The notes beneath the pieces are model-generated. The model was not told the origin of the DNA and ran no database searches. It saw only the letters and a list, made by a program, of their open reading frames with translations. From contig NZ_AZRN01000023.1 of assembly GCF_002895565.1 (NCBI RefSeq), positions 1 to 64,000 of the forward strand: 64,000 nt of DNA, read 5' to 3'. The DNA comes from Petrotoga mexicana DSM 14811. Its GTDB lineage: Bacteria > Thermotogota > Thermotogae > Petrotogales > Petrotogaceae. Below are positions 14,824 through 24,573 of this stretch, piece by piece (position 1 is the first letter of the stretch; each line of letters starts with the position of its first letter). The translations under genes were made by a program, and so were the position numbers.

Positions 14824-14967
14824 TTACTCTACCCCTTCCACAACACTTACAACCGTCCTGGGTACTACTCCATCTGTTGATCCTGTACTGTTACCTTCTC
14901 CACCAAAAACAAAAATCCCACTCAATAGCAGAACAGTGATAAACAAAACAGCAATAAATTTCTTCAT
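14824..14967 (-). CDS. Small secreted peptide, candidate signal pro-peptide
   Basis: A 47-residue product with a classic signal sequence (MKKFIAVLFITVLLLSGIFV, then FGG) and a mature part of about 20-24 residues (EGNSTGSTDG, then VVPRTVVSVVEGVE). GGAGG lies directly before the ATG, preceded by GGGGTGAA. It is divergent from a TPR-like protein gene and upstream of the Cys-rich peptide operon. I infer an exported pheromone-like peptide whose processed C-terminus could be re-imported (an oligopeptide permease is encoded 2.5 kb away). A decayed copy exists at 9398. No known family name can be assigned. Confidence 0.65.
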   Translation of the reverse strand: MKKFIAVLFITVLLLSGIFVFGGEGNSTGSTDGVVPRTVVSVVEGVE

Positions 14968-15041
14968 CCTCCTTCACCCCCTTAGATTATTCTTTTAATT
15001 TAAAACTAATATCTCAAATAATTCAATCCCTCCTTTTAATC

Positions 15042-15322
15042 ATACGCTTTTCCATATGGTTTTCAAGTGTTTTTTTAATTGGTTTCAAATATGTATTTAT
15101 AAAGTATTACAGAGATTGGTCAAAAAAACTTATGTTAAAATTATTTACGATATCTTTTATCGTATATAATGCATTTGTCATTTCTTTTGGTTAATATAAA
15201 AGAGTTATGATATAATGAAATTTAGAAAAAAATATAGAAGCTCTGAGGGTTGTTAACATTCCAAAGAAAAGGTTTTTGAAGTAAATTTTATTTTATATTT
15301 TTGTTGCTATTAGGTAAAGAAA
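15042..15322 (+). repeat. Intergenic/promoter repeat, copy B (about 280 bp)
   Basis: Matches 9623-9903 at about 95% without indels. It forms most of the divergent regulatory region between the secreted peptide gene and the TPR-like gene. Confidence 0.8.
15187..15216 (+). promoter_or_regulatory. Promoter of the TPR-like gene
   Basis: TTGGTT and TATAAT are 18 bases apart, with a leader of about 115 bases before the ATG. The boxes are preserved in repeat copy A. Confidence 0.55.
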
Positions 15323-15336
15323 AAGAGGGTGGAGAA

Positions 15337-17058
15337 ATGAACATTAAAGTATTGATTGAAATTGTAAGTAAAGGACAGTTCATAAGACCAATTTTGAATT
15401 ATGTTGTTCATTACTTAGAAAGTGATAGATCAGATAAAAATAAAAACATCGTCAATTACATAAACGTTTTGAAATTAAAATGGGATGTTAAATACGATGA
15501 AGCCCTTGAGATAATAGATAAAGAGTTACAAAAGTTAAAAAAAGGTGGTTTGCACTGTTTAATTTTAGTTGAAAAGATAGGTATTTTAGTCAAACTTTCT
15601 CGGAATGAAGAAATTAAAGAAGTATTCAATCAATTGAAGGAAGAATTCGCCACACTCCCTAAGTATTTAAGAGGAATAGTTGTTGAGAAATTAAAGAATG
15701 TTCATGAATTAAATTTTGAAGAAAAAGATTCGCAAACCATTAGAATTTGGAGTGAAAGTTATGAAAATGCTCCCGCCGCCAAAGGTTTCATATTGCTATC
15801 AAAAGCAAGAGAGAAAAAGAACGAAGAAAGATACGATGAAGCAGTTTCTTTGAACGTTGAAGCATTTAAGGTTTTAAAAATTGTTCCACATCCTTCTGGT
15901 ATGGTGCAAGCTTTAAACAATACATCTTGGTGGTTGAAAGATACAAACAAAGAAAAGGCTTTAGCTTTTACTTTACCATTGGGATTCTACCTTGGTTACT
16001 ATTTCGATGATAATAACTTTGATGTTTTCAATTTCCTTGATACTATGTTTCAAGTACAAAAGAATAATAACGACCCTCTGGTTTATGAGACCGCCTTTAT
16101 CTTTTCGAGGTGTTTATCTCAACTAAATAAAGTGGAAAGTGAACCGATAAAAAATACTTTTAAAGATATCATTAACCAATTAAAGTACTATGTATTCAAT
16201 TTGGATAACAACCAACACAGAAGTACACCAAAACTGAGAGATTTCATAAGGAAAGTGATAGGAAAAGAAAAGATACCCATAGACTCAATAAACATTTCTG
16301 AAAAAACGTTGAAAGAGTTTTTATCTGCAAATACAAAGTACATTCAACCAAGTACCTTGAGAAACATAATAGATGCTCTTGAGTTTGAAATCACCACATC
16401 CACACCTATATGTATAATCAAAGAATTGAAAAAGAAGGATATAGATAAGAAGTTTGAGATAAACCTTGAAAAGTTTAAAAACCTTCCAAAAGAAAGGCAA
16501 ATATCAGAACTCTTTACCTCTTACCTCGTTCATTACTACAAAGAAGAGATTGATCTAAAAGAGGTAATTAAAGAGATAGAAGATAGGGGTTTGATCAAAG
16601 AAAGATGTGATTACTACACTAAAGAGTTAATAAACTATATCTTTGAAAGAAATCCAAAGATAGAGTTTAATTCTTTACTAACAAACGTTCGAAAACCAAA
16701 AATCTACACAAACAAAAATATAACCTTCAAAGAACATCCTTTTTATTTGGGAAGGAAAGAAGTTGTAAAAAGATTTATGAAAGACTTAAATAAAAAGAAT
16801 TTAAAAGAGTTCATTGGAAATTACATTGGTCTTGATACAAGACAAAAAAAGACGATAGAAAAGTTCATAATGAATTACGGTAGGTACTATGATTTAAGGG
16901 ATATACCAAAAGAATTCACACCAAAAGTACCAAAAGAGATTGATCCATGGGTGAAAAAATACACGTTGAAAAGAAAGCCTTCTGCTCTTTCTTTTTATGT
17001 GTTTGAAGGAGAAGAAAGAGAAGAATTTGTGGAAATAGTCAAGGCTTTTGAAATGTAG
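15337..17058 (+). CDS. TPR-like helical protein, candidate peptide sensor
   Basis: A protein of about 574 residues with no recognised domain by name. Residues about 1-230 read as repeated helical pairs with TPR-like residues (KYDEALEIIDKEL, ERYDEAVSLNVEAFKVL, KEKALAFTLPLGFYL). A middle segment (KTLKEFLSANTKYIQPSTLR, then NIIDALEFEI) has a helix-turn-helix flavour. The protein is cytoplasmic. I chose the ATG at 15337 because GAGGGTGGAG precedes it; upstream TTG codons lack a site. Divergence from a small secreted peptide gene recalls RRNPP (Rap/PlcR/Rgg) systems, in which a TPR protein binds a re-imported peptide. That role is inferred from architecture only. Confidence 0.55.
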   Translation: MNIKVLIEIVSKGQFIRPILNYVVHYLESDRSDKNKNIVNYINVLKLKWDVKYDEALEIIDKELQKLKKGGLHCLILVEKIGILVKLSRNEEIKEVFNQLKEEFATLPKYLRGIVVEKLKNVHELNFEEKDSQTIRIWSESYENAPAAKGFILLSKAREKKNEERYDEAVSLNVEAFKVLKIVPHPSGMVQALNNTSWWLKDTNKEKALAFTLPLGFYLGYYFDDNNFDVFNFLDTMFQVQKNNNDPLVYETAFIFSRCLSQLNKVESEPIKNTFKDIINQLKYYVFNLDNNQHRSTPKLRDFIRKVIGKEKIPIDSINISEKTLKEFLSANTKYIQPSTLRNIIDALEFEITTSTPICIIKELKKKDIDKKFEINLEKFKNLPKERQISELFTSYLVHYYKEEIDLKEVIKEIEDRGLIKERCDYYTKELINYIFERNPKIEFNSLLTNVRKPKIYTNKNITFKEHPFYLGRKEVVKRFMKDLNKKNLKEFIGNYIGLDTRQKKTIEKFIMNYGRYYDLRDIPKEFTPKVPKEIDPWVKKYTLKRKPSALSFYVFEGEEREEFVEIVKAFEM

Positions 17059-17518
17059 AGGTCCTATCTTTTAAAACGTCGAATTCTAACAATTTCCACA
17101 ACCTATTTTGGGTTATATTAAACTTTTTAACCAACTCGGCTACCATCATGTGGTTATTTTAGTCCTATGTTCATATTTCGCTTTTTCTACCCATACTTCT
17201 TGGAAGCAAGCTAAATTTTATAAACCATGAAAAAATTTTCATATTTTAATTATTCTGGTAATATTTGCTTTTAATTGGTCTTAATCGTTTATAGTTCCTT
17301 CAGATAAGCCGTAAACGAACTTGATAAAAATCTAATTTTGTGGAATACTATTAATATGATGATTTGCGCCAAACTTGTAAACGAAAGGCTTTTATTTTTC
17401 AATTAAAGTTTATTACTTGTGTATTAAGATGAAATGTGATAAAATATAAAAGGAAATTGTTTGGGGAAGTATTGTTAGTGTGTGCAAATTCTAATAAATC
17501 TGCAAAGGAGGTAGAGGT
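17059..17518. other. Gene-free stretch before the peptide transporter
   Basis: No open frame with a ribosome site was found. TAACCA (about 17129) can pair with TGGTTA before a TTTT run (about 17150-17158), a weak terminator candidate for the TPR-like gene. A promoter candidate for the binding-protein gene lies at 17417-17445. Confidence 0.5.
17417..17445 (+). promoter_or_regulatory. Promoter candidate for the oligopeptide-binding protein
   Basis: TTGTGT and TAAAAT are separated by 17 bases, about 74 bases before the ATG. The match to consensus is moderate. Confidence 0.45.
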
Positions 17519-19372
17519 ATGAAAAAAGTTTTTATTGTTCTTATGGTTACTTTGATGGGGATTTTTGCCTTTACTCAGGTTAAAAACCCTGATATGATCT
17601 TCGATGCAACACTAAGTGAGCCAGATACTTTAGACCCTCACCATGCTTACGACACTTCTAGTGGTGAAGTTATTTTCAACGTCTATGACAACTTGATAGC
17701 ATACGATGGTGAAAGCTTATCTAAGTTTGTTCCTATGCTCTCAACGGTTGTCCCAACAGTTGAAAATGGTTATTTGAGAGATGGTGGAACAACATATGTC
17801 TTCCCTATAAGAGAAGGTGTGAAATTCCACAACGGTAACGATTTAACACCTGAAGATGTCGAATACACCTTTGAAAGAGCACTATTGTACAACCCTCCTG
17901 GAGGACCAGTATGGATGTACTTAGATCCTATGTTTGGTGTTTTCAGTATTAGAACGTTAGTAGAAGATTATGTAGGTGCTTCATGGGATACTATATTTGA
18001 TGAAGATATGAATCCAACAACTCCAGAATACGAAGAAGCATTAGTTAATTTCTATTATGATGTGATAGATCCTGCAGTAGAAGTTCAAGGTAACGAAGTA
18101 CACGTTCATTTAGCAAGACCTTTCGCCCCATTTTTGAATGTAATTGCTTCCGGAAGTAGTTGGGGTGCGATATTAGATAAAGAATATTCTATAGAGTTAG
18201 GCATATGGGATGGAAATGCAGAAGGTTGGTGGAAGTATCATGGATGGACAAAAGAACAGTCTCCATACTTTGACCATGCGATGGGAACGGGTCCGTATAA
18301 ATTGGTAGAATGGGATCACGCTCAACAAAGGGTAACGCTCGAACGATTTGACGATTATTGGAGAGGTCCCGCCCCAATAAGAAGAGTAATCATTCAAGGT
18401 GTAGACGAGTGGTCAACAAGAAGGGCCATGCTTGAAACAGGCGATGCAGACATAGCTTATGTTCCTGCTCAATATTTAGATGTCGTCCTTTCTATGGATG
18501 GTTTGACCGTTATCCCTGGCACACCTGAGGTTTCAATCACCTCTTTAGGGTTCAATTGGCAAGTTGATCCCGAGTCCCCATACATTGGTTCGGGTCAATT
18601 GGATGGAAACGGTATTCCACCTGATTTCTTTGCAGATCATAATGTTAGATTAGGTTTTGCGTATGCCTTTGATTATGATGGTATGATAAATGAAGTTTTG
18701 AACGGTTTGGGTGAAAAAGTTCCTACCGCTTTACCAACTGGATTCTTAGGGTATAGCGAAGATCTTCCAACATACGAATTGGATCTCCAAAAGGCTGAAA
18801 ATTACTTTAAACGTGCTTATAGAGGTAGACTCTGGCAAACAGGTTTCAAAATGACTATTCTTTACAATACAGGGAACGATTCAAGGAGAGTATCTGCTGA
18901 AATATTGAGAGATAATTTAGCAAAGATAAATCCTAGATTCCAAGTTGAAGTTAGAGGAGTTCAATGGCCAACTTACTTAGATGAAAGAGAAAACATGATG
19001 CTTCCTGTTTACATCATTGGTTGGGTCGCTGATTTTCCAGATCCACATAACTTTATTTTCACTTATTACCACAGTGAGGGCGATTACGGAGGATACTACG
19101 GCGATAACTTTGCGGAATTTGCAAGCTTGCCAAGACCAGAATTTGGTGGAAAATCTTTGAACAAAATGATAGAAGATGCAGCCCTTGAATCTGATCCTGC
19201 TAAAAGAGAACAAATGTACATCGATATTCAAGAATTTGTTTTTGATTACGCTCTTGTTTTACCACTTTATCAGCCACAAGGGTTGAGGGTCCATCGTTCT
19301 TGGCTAAAAGGATGGATAAATAATCCAATTTGGCCAGGTGACTATTATTATAACTACACTAAGGTAGAGTAA
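17519..19372 (+). CDS. Oligopeptide/oligosaccharide ABC transporter substrate-binding protein
   Basis: A 617-residue family 5 (SBP_bac_5) extracellular solute-binding protein. It has an N-terminal signal sequence (MKKVFIVLMVTLMGIFAFTQ) and family features such as LSEPDTLDPHHAYD, NVYDNLIAYDG, PIREGVKFHNGNDLTPEDVEYTFER (given in part) and MGTGPYKLVEWD. There is no lipobox Cys, so it may remain anchored by its signal peptide or be free in the periplasm. GGAGG sits before the ATG. In Thermotogota this family binds either peptides or oligosaccharides, so the ligand is open. A terminator follows, and the four other transporter genes come next. Confidence 0.85.
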   Translation: MKKVFIVLMVTLMGIFAFTQVKNPDMIFDATLSEPDTLDPHHAYDTSSGEVIFNVYDNLIAYDGESLSKFVPMLSTVVPTVENGYLRDGGTTYVFPIREGVKFHNGNDLTPEDVEYTFERALLYNPPGGPVWMYLDPMFGVFSIRTLVEDYVGASWDTIFDEDMNPTTPEYEEALVNFYYDVIDPAVEVQGNEVHVHLARPFAPFLNVIASGSSWGAILDKEYSIELGIWDGNAEGWWKYHGWTKEQSPYFDHAMGTGPYKLVEWDHAQQRVTLERFDDYWRGPAPIRRVIIQGVDEWSTRRAMLETGDADIAYVPAQYLDVVLSMDGLTVIPGTPEVSITSLGFNWQVDPESPYIGSGQLDGNGIPPDFFADHNVRLGFAYAFDYDGMINEVLNGLGEKVPTALPTGFLGYSEDLPTYELDLQKAENYFKRAYRGRLWQTGFKMTILYNTGNDSRRVSAEILRDNLAKINPRFQVEVRGVQWPTYLDERENMMLPVYIIGWVADFPDPHNFIFTYYHSEGDYGGYYGDNFAEFASLPRPEFGGKSLNKMIEDAALESDPAKREQMYIDIQEFVFDYALVLPLYQPQGLRVHRSWLKGWINNPIWPGDYYYNYTKVE

Positions 19373-19421
19373 TAATTTTGCAAAAATATTGTGAAAAGAA
19401 ATTTTTTGTAGTAAAATTTGA

Positions 19422-19446
19422 AGAGAGGGGGTTCCCCTCTCTTTTT
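19422..19446 (+). terminator. Attenuating terminator after the binding-protein gene
   Basis: AGAGAGGGG and CCCCTCTCT form a 9-bp stem with a GTT loop, followed by TTTTT. Located between the binding protein and the permease genes, it would lower expression of the membrane part. Confidence 0.8.
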
Positions 19447-19493
19447 AAGTGATTACTTATTAAGTATAATTAACAAAGCGGAGGTGTTTGCTT

Positions 19494-20531
19494 TTGACAA
19501 CATACATTATCAGAAGGTTGTTATTACTTCCTTTGATTATGTTAGGTGTTACGTTGATAGTTTTTTCTATGCAGCAATTACTTGGACCTTTGAAACTTTT
19601 ATCTACCTACGTTGATCCAAATACTTATGCCAAGTTATCTGATCAGGATAAAATTGCTTTGATGGAGCAGTATGGTTTGACCGATCCTTGGCCAGTTAGA
19701 TATGGGAAATGGATAGGGAATTTGTTTAAGGGGGATCTGGGATGGTCTGTAGTGGGTAAAGAACCTGTTCTTGATGCTTTATTACACAGATTTCCCTATA
19801 CAGTAGAATTAGCACTATATGCTATTTTTCCTATAATAGGGGTTGGTATATGGTTGGGGGTTACCGCTGCCGTACATCATAATTCATTCATAGATCAGGC
19901 TATTAGAATATTTGCTTTAATTGGTTGGTCTTTACCAGATTTTGTTTGGGCAATCTTGGTTTTATTGATATTTTATATAGGTTTGGGATGGTTTCCACCA
20001 GGCAACCTAAGCTTGTGGGCAGATGAAATTGTAAAAAGTGCTACCTTTAATAACTATACTCATCTTTTGACTATAGATGCATTACTCAATGGAAGAATTG
20101 ATATATTTTGGGATGCTTTAAGACATATTTTAGGACCCATTATTGCTATATCTTGGTTATGGTGGGCTAACCTATTAAGGATCACCCGATCATCGATGTT
20201 GGAAGTTCTTAGAAGAGATTACATAAGAACTGCAAGATCAAAAGGGTTACCAGAAAGAGTGGTCATAAACAAGCATGCCAGAAGAAATGCCTTGATTCCA
20301 GTTGTAACAACTGCAGGTCAAATGGTTATTGGTTTGTTGACAGGGGTAGTTATAGTTGAAATGGTTTTTGTTAGAACAGGTTTAGGTTCCTTTGCAGCAA
20401 CAGCCGCTCAACAATTGGATTATGCTTCTATAATGGGTGTTTTATTATTTACTTCTTTCATGCTTATTATAGGAAACCTTATAATCGACGTATCTTACGC
20501 ATTTATTGATCCAAGAATCAGGTTAGGGTGA
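19494..20531 (+). CDS. dppB: Peptide ABC transporter permease (DppB-type)
   Basis: A permease of about 345 residues and normal length with six predicted membrane segments. The BPD_transp_1 domain covers the second half and the EAA-type loop includes YIRTARSKGLPERVVINKHA. The start is TTG: GCGGAGGTG is correctly spaced from the TTG at 19494, whereas 19488 is too close. One base separates its stop from the next gene. Confidence 0.88.
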   Translation: MTTYIIRRLLLLPLIMLGVTLIVFSMQQLLGPLKLLSTYVDPNTYAKLSDQDKIALMEQYGLTDPWPVRYGKWIGNLFKGDLGWSVVGKEPVLDALLHRFPYTVELALYAIFPIIGVGIWLGVTAAVHHNSFIDQAIRIFALIGWSLPDFVWAILVLLIFYIGLGWFPPGNLSLWADEIVKSATFNNYTHLLTIDALLNGRIDIFWDALRHILGPIIAISWLWWANLLRITRSSMLEVLRRDYIRTARSKGLPERVVINKHARRNALIPVVTTAGQMVIGLLTGVVIVEMVFVRTGLGSFAATAAQQLDYASIMGVLLFTSFMLIIGNLIIDVSYAFIDPRIRLG

Positions 20532-20532
20532 G

Positions 20533-21867
20533 GTGAAAATTGTGAATGAAGAAACAAAAAGGGCTTTAAAACGCTTTTTTACTAATCCTTCTGCTATCAT
20601 AGGTTTTTCTATATTGGTATTTTTCATAATTATAGCTATACTTGCACCCGTAATAGCACCTCCTCAATTACCAAAAGAAAGAAGCTTGGAAAGAGCCTTT
20701 GAATTAATAAATGAAGATCCAAGAGGGAATAAGGATTCTATTATTCAAGAGTTTCAAAACTATTGGGAAGATACATATTTTTTCGCTGAAATGGACTATC
20801 AAGATATGACAAACTTGATGGAAAGTGTTGAAAAGTTTGAAAATGGGGAAATTGAAAAAGAAGAGTTAAAATCGGAAATTAAAGGATTAGTTGATATGTA
20901 TGTTTTAAATAGGTCCTACTACGAAGATTTTGATGAAGATACTAAAGGTGTAATTAGAAGATTGAGGAAAGAATATGAAAGTGTAGTTGAAAGGTATGAA
21001 AGGTCTTTACAACTTTCAAAAATAATCAGCGATCTTCAATTACTAGATGGACAAGATTTCAAAAATGAAGCTTTAAACGTTTATGAAACCTTAAACAAAG
21101 ATTTCCTGAACTCAATTGAATTCAATCCATTCTTGATTCCTAACGTAGTTTCGACGTTAGAACCTATACCACCATCTCCTGAGCATCCTTTTGGAGTAGT
21201 AAATCAAAAGGATATCTTTTATGGTGTTGTTTGGGGAAGTAGAACCGCTTTTCAGATAGGTTTAGTAGTTGTTTTAATTTCAACTATCGTAGGACTTTTT
21301 ATAGGTTCAGTAGCTGCCTATTTTGGTGGTTGGCTTGAAGAAGTTTTGATGAGAATTACGGATATCTTTATGTCCATACCTTTTATGCTTGCAGCTATGG
21401 TTTTAACAACTATTTTAGGTCTTGGAGTTAGAAATATGATGATTGCTTTGATAATTTTCGGCTGGATGGTTACAGCAAGATTGATCAGAGGTAATATACT
21501 TCAAGCTAAAAACGAGCAGTACGTTATGGCTGCAAAAGCTCTTGGAGTAAGAGATGCGGCAATTATAGTCAAACATATCTTACCTAATACAATATTTCCC
21601 GTTTTGATAAACGCTACCATGAGGATCGGATCAATGGTTATCACTGCAGCAGCTTTAAGTTTCTTGGGTTTAGGTGCTCCACAAGGATACGCAGATTGGG
21701 GATCAATATTATCGTATTCCCGAGACTGGATCATTGGGGGTACAAATCCAGGACAGTACTGGTTCACGATTTTATATCCTGGTGTGGCTATGATTCTTTT
21801 TGTCATGGGTTGGAATTTATTAGGAGATGCCCTAAGAGATGTTTTTGATCCGAGAATGAGACGATAA
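20533..21867 (+). CDS. dppC: Peptide ABC transporter permease (DppC-type) with large extra domain
   Basis: A 444-residue protein, about 120-150 longer than usual DppC. After the first membrane segment (about 17-41) there is a charged, helical insertion of roughly 150 residues before the family motif resumes at HPFGVVNQKDIFYGVVWGS (the usual HPLGTDxxGRD). The EAA loop is MAAKALGVRDAAIIVKHILP. The insertion should face the outside, next to the binding-protein docking side. Start is GTG; GAGGTGAAAATT precedes it. It is followed two bases later by the ATPase frame. Confidence 0.87.
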   Translation: MKIVNEETKRALKRFFTNPSAIIGFSILVFFIIIAILAPVIAPPQLPKERSLERAFELINEDPRGNKDSIIQEFQNYWEDTYFFAEMDYQDMTNLMESVEKFENGEIEKEELKSEIKGLVDMYVLNRSYYEDFDEDTKGVIRRLRKEYESVVERYERSLQLSKIISDLQLLDGQDFKNEALNVYETLNKDFLNSIEFNPFLIPNVVSTLEPIPPSPEHPFGVVNQKDIFYGVVWGSRTAFQIGLVVVLISTIVGLFIGSVAAYFGGWLEEVLMRITDIFMSIPFMLAAMVLTTILGLGVRNMMIALIIFGWMVTARLIRGNILQAKNEQYVMAAKALGVRDAAIIVKHILPNTIFPVLINATMRIGSMVITAAALSFLGLGAPQGYADWGSILSYSRDWIIGGTNPGQYWFTILYPGVAMILFVMGWNLLGDALRDVFDPRMRR

Positions 21868-21868
21868 A

Positions 21869-22906
21869 GTGAGAGGAGGAAGCTTTTTGAAAGATAACAA
21901 TAGCAAACCTATACTTCGTGTTGATAATTTGCATGTTCATTTTAAGACAGAGGACGGTATAATAAAGGCGGTCAATGGTGCCAGTTTTGATCTTTATCCG
22001 GGTGAAACGTTGGCAATAGTGGGAGAATCTGGTTCGGGCAAAACAGTTACAGCACTAAGCACTATAAGGCTACTAGACGAAAACGGATGGATAGCTGAAG
22101 GGGAAATACAGTACAAAGATATGGATGTTTTATCTTTATCGGACAACCATCTCAGAAAGATACGGGGTAAAGAGATTTCAATGATTTTTCAGGAACCTAT
22201 GACCGCTTTAAACCCTGTTTACACTGTTGGAGAGCAAATCATGGAATCTCTTGAATTACATCTTAAGATGAGCGAAAAAGAAGGGAAAAAAAGAGCGATT
22301 GATTTATTGAGAAAGGTTGGCATTCCCGAACCAGAAAGGCGAATCGACCAATATCCTCATGAATTATCTGGGGGAATGAGACAGAGAGCCATGATCGCTA
22401 TGGCCTTAGCTTGCAACCCTTCCATTCTTATAGCAGATGAACCAACTACCGCATTGGACGTGACCATTCAGGCACAGATACTGGAACTTATGAAAGATTT
22501 ACAAAATGAATTTAAAATGTCTATAATTTTTATCACACATGATCTTGGAGTTATTGCTGAGATGGCTGATAGAGCTATAGTTATGTATGGGGGAGAAGTA
22601 GTGGAAAGTGGTGAAATAAAGACCATTTTTAAAAGGCCACGTCATCCTTATACATGGGGGTTGATGAATTCTATTCCCAGAATAGACAAGGAAGAGGAGA
22701 GATTGCTTTCTATTCCTGGAGTTGTTCCAAACCCCTTGAACTTTCCAAAGGGTTGTAAATTTTCAAATAGGTGTTTCTTTGCTGATCAAAAATGTATAGA
22801 TGAAGATCCTAACTTGGAAGAAGTAGAACCTAGCCATTTTTCCCGTTGTTGGCACATAGACAAATTATTAGACGAAATGAACAAGGTCAAAGAAGGTGAA
22901 GTATAG
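21869..22906 (+). CDS. oppD: Peptide ABC transporter ATPase (OppD/DppD)
   Basis: An ATPase of about 340 residues with Walker A GESGSGKT, Q-loop IFQEPMTALNP, signature ELSGGMRQRA, Walker B ILIADEPTTALD and H-loop FITHDLGV. The C-terminal oligopeptide-transport domain has GCKFSNRCFFADQKC, a Cys pattern that in this family can hold an iron-sulfur cluster. GAGAGGAGG precedes the start, with the functional initiator probably the TTG at 21888. Its last base overlaps the next start. Confidence 0.9.
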   Translation: MRGGSFLKDNNSKPILRVDNLHVHFKTEDGIIKAVNGASFDLYPGETLAIVGESGSGKTVTALSTIRLLDENGWIAEGEIQYKDMDVLSLSDNHLRKIRGKEISMIFQEPMTALNPVYTVGEQIMESLELHLKMSEKEGKKRAIDLLRKVGIPEPERRIDQYPHELSGGMRQRAMIAMALACNPSILIADEPTTALDVTIQAQILELMKDLQNEFKMSIIFITHDLGVIAEMADRAIVMYGGEVVESGEIKTIFKRPRHPYTWGLMNSIPRIDKEEERLLSIPGVVPNPLNFPKGCKFSNRCFFADQKCIDEDPNLEEVEPSHFSRCWHIDKLLDEMNKVKEGEV

Positions 22907-24084
22907 TGCCAAATAGTGACAAAATAATCTTGAAAGTTGAAAATTTGAAAAAATACTTTCCAGTTAGAGCTGGGGTCTTCAAAAGGACGGTTGCTCAAGT
23001 ATTAGCTGTAGACGATATTAGTTTTGAAATAAAAGAGGGCGAAACTTTGGGGCTTGTTGGTGAGTCTGGTTGTGGTAAAAGTACAACAGGCATGACAATC
23101 CTAAGGTTATACGAACCAACAGATGGACGAATTATAATGGAAGAACAAGACACTACTCCATGGTTCATGAAAGGCACCACCGTTAATAAGTATGTTAAGA
23201 AGATTTATGCAGACAGATTTGAGAAAATGAAAAAAGAATTAGGTTCAGAAGAAGAAGTAATTAAGAAATTAGATAATGAAATAGACAAAAAATACGCACA
23301 GTTATATTTTCAAAATGGAGCAAATGAAATAAGAAAAGATTTATTGAGTAATTTGGCTGAAAAAAGACGATCCTTTAGAAAAAATGCCCAAGTCATCTTT
23401 CAAGACCCATATTCTTCTTTAAATCCAAGAATGAGAGTTCTGGATATCATAGGGGAAGGTATGAAAGTTAATAAAATGGGTACAGCTTCTGAAATAAGGG
23501 ATAGAGTTGCCAACTTAATGGAAACCGTGGGATTATCTAAAGATTACGTCTATAGATATCCTCACCAATTTTCTGGTGGGCAAAGACAAAGAGTAGGGAT
23601 AGCACGTGCTTTGGCATTGGACCCAAAATTAATCATTTCTGATGAAGCTGTTTCTGCTTTAGATGTTTCCATTCAATCTCAAATCATAAATTTAATGGTT
23701 GACTTGAAAAACGATTACGGTTTAACCTATGTTTTTATAGCTCATGATTTGGCCGTTGTAAAACATATAAGTGATAGAATAGCGGTTATGTATCTAGGGA
23801 AGATCGCTGAATTAACAACGAAAAAAGAGCTTTTTGACGAGCCATTGCATCCTTATACGGTTTCTTTGATGTCGGCAATTCCAATACCAGATCCGGAAGT
23901 GAAAAAGAAAAGAGTGGTTTTGCAAGGTGATGTACCTAGCCCGCTAAATCCACCCTCAGGTTGTAGATTTCATCCTCGTTGTCCAATTGCCAAGGATATT
24001 TGTAGCAAAGAAGAACCACCACTTAAAGAAGTTAAACCAGGACATTATGTATCATGTCATTTTCCCGGAGAGTTTAAAATTTAA
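22906..24084 (+). CDS. oppF: Peptide ABC transporter ATPase (OppF/DppF) with coiled-coil insertion
   Basis: A 392-residue ATPase with Walker [11 protein letters not shown]-loop [14 protein letters not shown], signature [10 protein letters not shown] and Walker [13 protein letters not shown]. Between Walker A and the Q-loop (about residues 82-155) there is an extra Lys/Glu-rich stretch of roughly 65 residues, probably a coiled coil, that ordinary OppF (about 320 residues) lacks. The C-terminal Cys motif is [18 protein letters not shown] start, with a 1-bp overlap with oppD. Last gene of the operon. Confidence 0.88.
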   Translation: MPNSDKIILKVENLKKYFPVRAGVFKRTVAQVLAVDDISFEIKEGETLGLVGESGCGKSTTGMTILRLYEPTDGRIIMEEQDTTPWFMKGTTVNKYVKKIYADRFEKMKKELGSEEEVIKKLDNEIDKKYAQLYFQNGANEIRKDLLSNLAEKRRSFRKNAQVIFQDPYSSLNPRMRVLDIIGEGMKVNKMGTASEIRDRVANLMETVGLSKDYVYRYPHQFSGGQRQRVGIARALALDPKLIISDEAVSALDVSIQSQIINLMVDLKNDYGLTYVFIAHDLAVVKHISDRIAVMYLGKIAELTTKKELFDEPLHPYTVSLMSAIPIPDPEVKKKRVVLQGDVPSPLNPPSGCRFHPRCPIAKDICSKEEPPLKEVKPGHYVSCHFPGEFKI

Positions 24085-24110
24085 AAGCTTGGGTTTTTAC
24101 CCAAGCTTTT
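24083..24110. terminator. Bidirectional terminator between convergent genes
   Basis: AAAAGCTTGGG pairs with CCCAAGCTTTT around TTTTTA, lying between oppF (plus) and the RseC-like gene (minus). Confidence 0.8.
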
Positions 24111-24117
24111 AAATATC

Positions 24118-24573
24118 TTAAATTTCTCCTTTTTCATGTAATTTTAGATCTATTTTTTTCTCTAACTTTTGTAGTATGACTGGTAAGTATCTGTCTTTTA
24201 ATTTTTTTCTATCGTACTGATGAATTAAAAAATAAGTAATTCCCAATCCTAAGACACCTACCAAGAAAGAGAAGATATCTGAAAATTCCAAAGTATAGAG
24301 AATGGAAATTATAGACAAGAAAACTATTAAAGGAATCCCATAAGCTAAAAAAGAAAGTTTCACTACTGGAACTTCAGGCATTTCAACAATTACTTTGTCT
24401 CCTTTTTTTACATCGACCTTTTCAGTGTTTTTAGCTTTTAACTTCAGCTCGTTTGGGCCACCTAATAGGGTACAACCACCTTTCATTGCACAGCTTTCAC
24501 ATTCTTGCGTCCTTGTGGTTCTCAAATACACGTAATTATCATCTTTATCAATAACGTCCATTACTTCCCTCAT
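24118..24573 (-). CDS. rseC: RseC/MucC-family membrane protein
   Basis: A 151-residue protein with the RseC pattern. An N-terminal Cys cluster CESCAMKGGC (about residues 25-34) is followed by a beta-rich segment and two membrane helices (about 75-95 and 100-118), then a basic cytoplasmic tail. Relatives are SoxR-reducing or sigma-E-associated proteins. It overlaps homoserine kinase by 26 bp and is the last gene of an operon headed by an ECF sigma factor, as rseC is in the rpoE operon of E. coli. Confidence 0.8.
   Translation of the reverse strand: MREVMDVIDKDDNYVYLRTTRTQECESCAMKGGCTLLGGPNELKLKAKNTEKVDVKKGDKVIVEMPEVPVVKLSFLAYGIPLIVFLSIISILYTLEFSDIFSFLVGVLGLGITYFLIHQYDRKKLKDRYLPVILQKLEKKIDLKLHEKGEI

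Noticed and set aside
18189-18397. Minus-strand open frames inside the oligopeptide-binding protein gene
   Set aside because: They are shadows of a long gene with clear family motifs on the other strand and lack ribosome sites.
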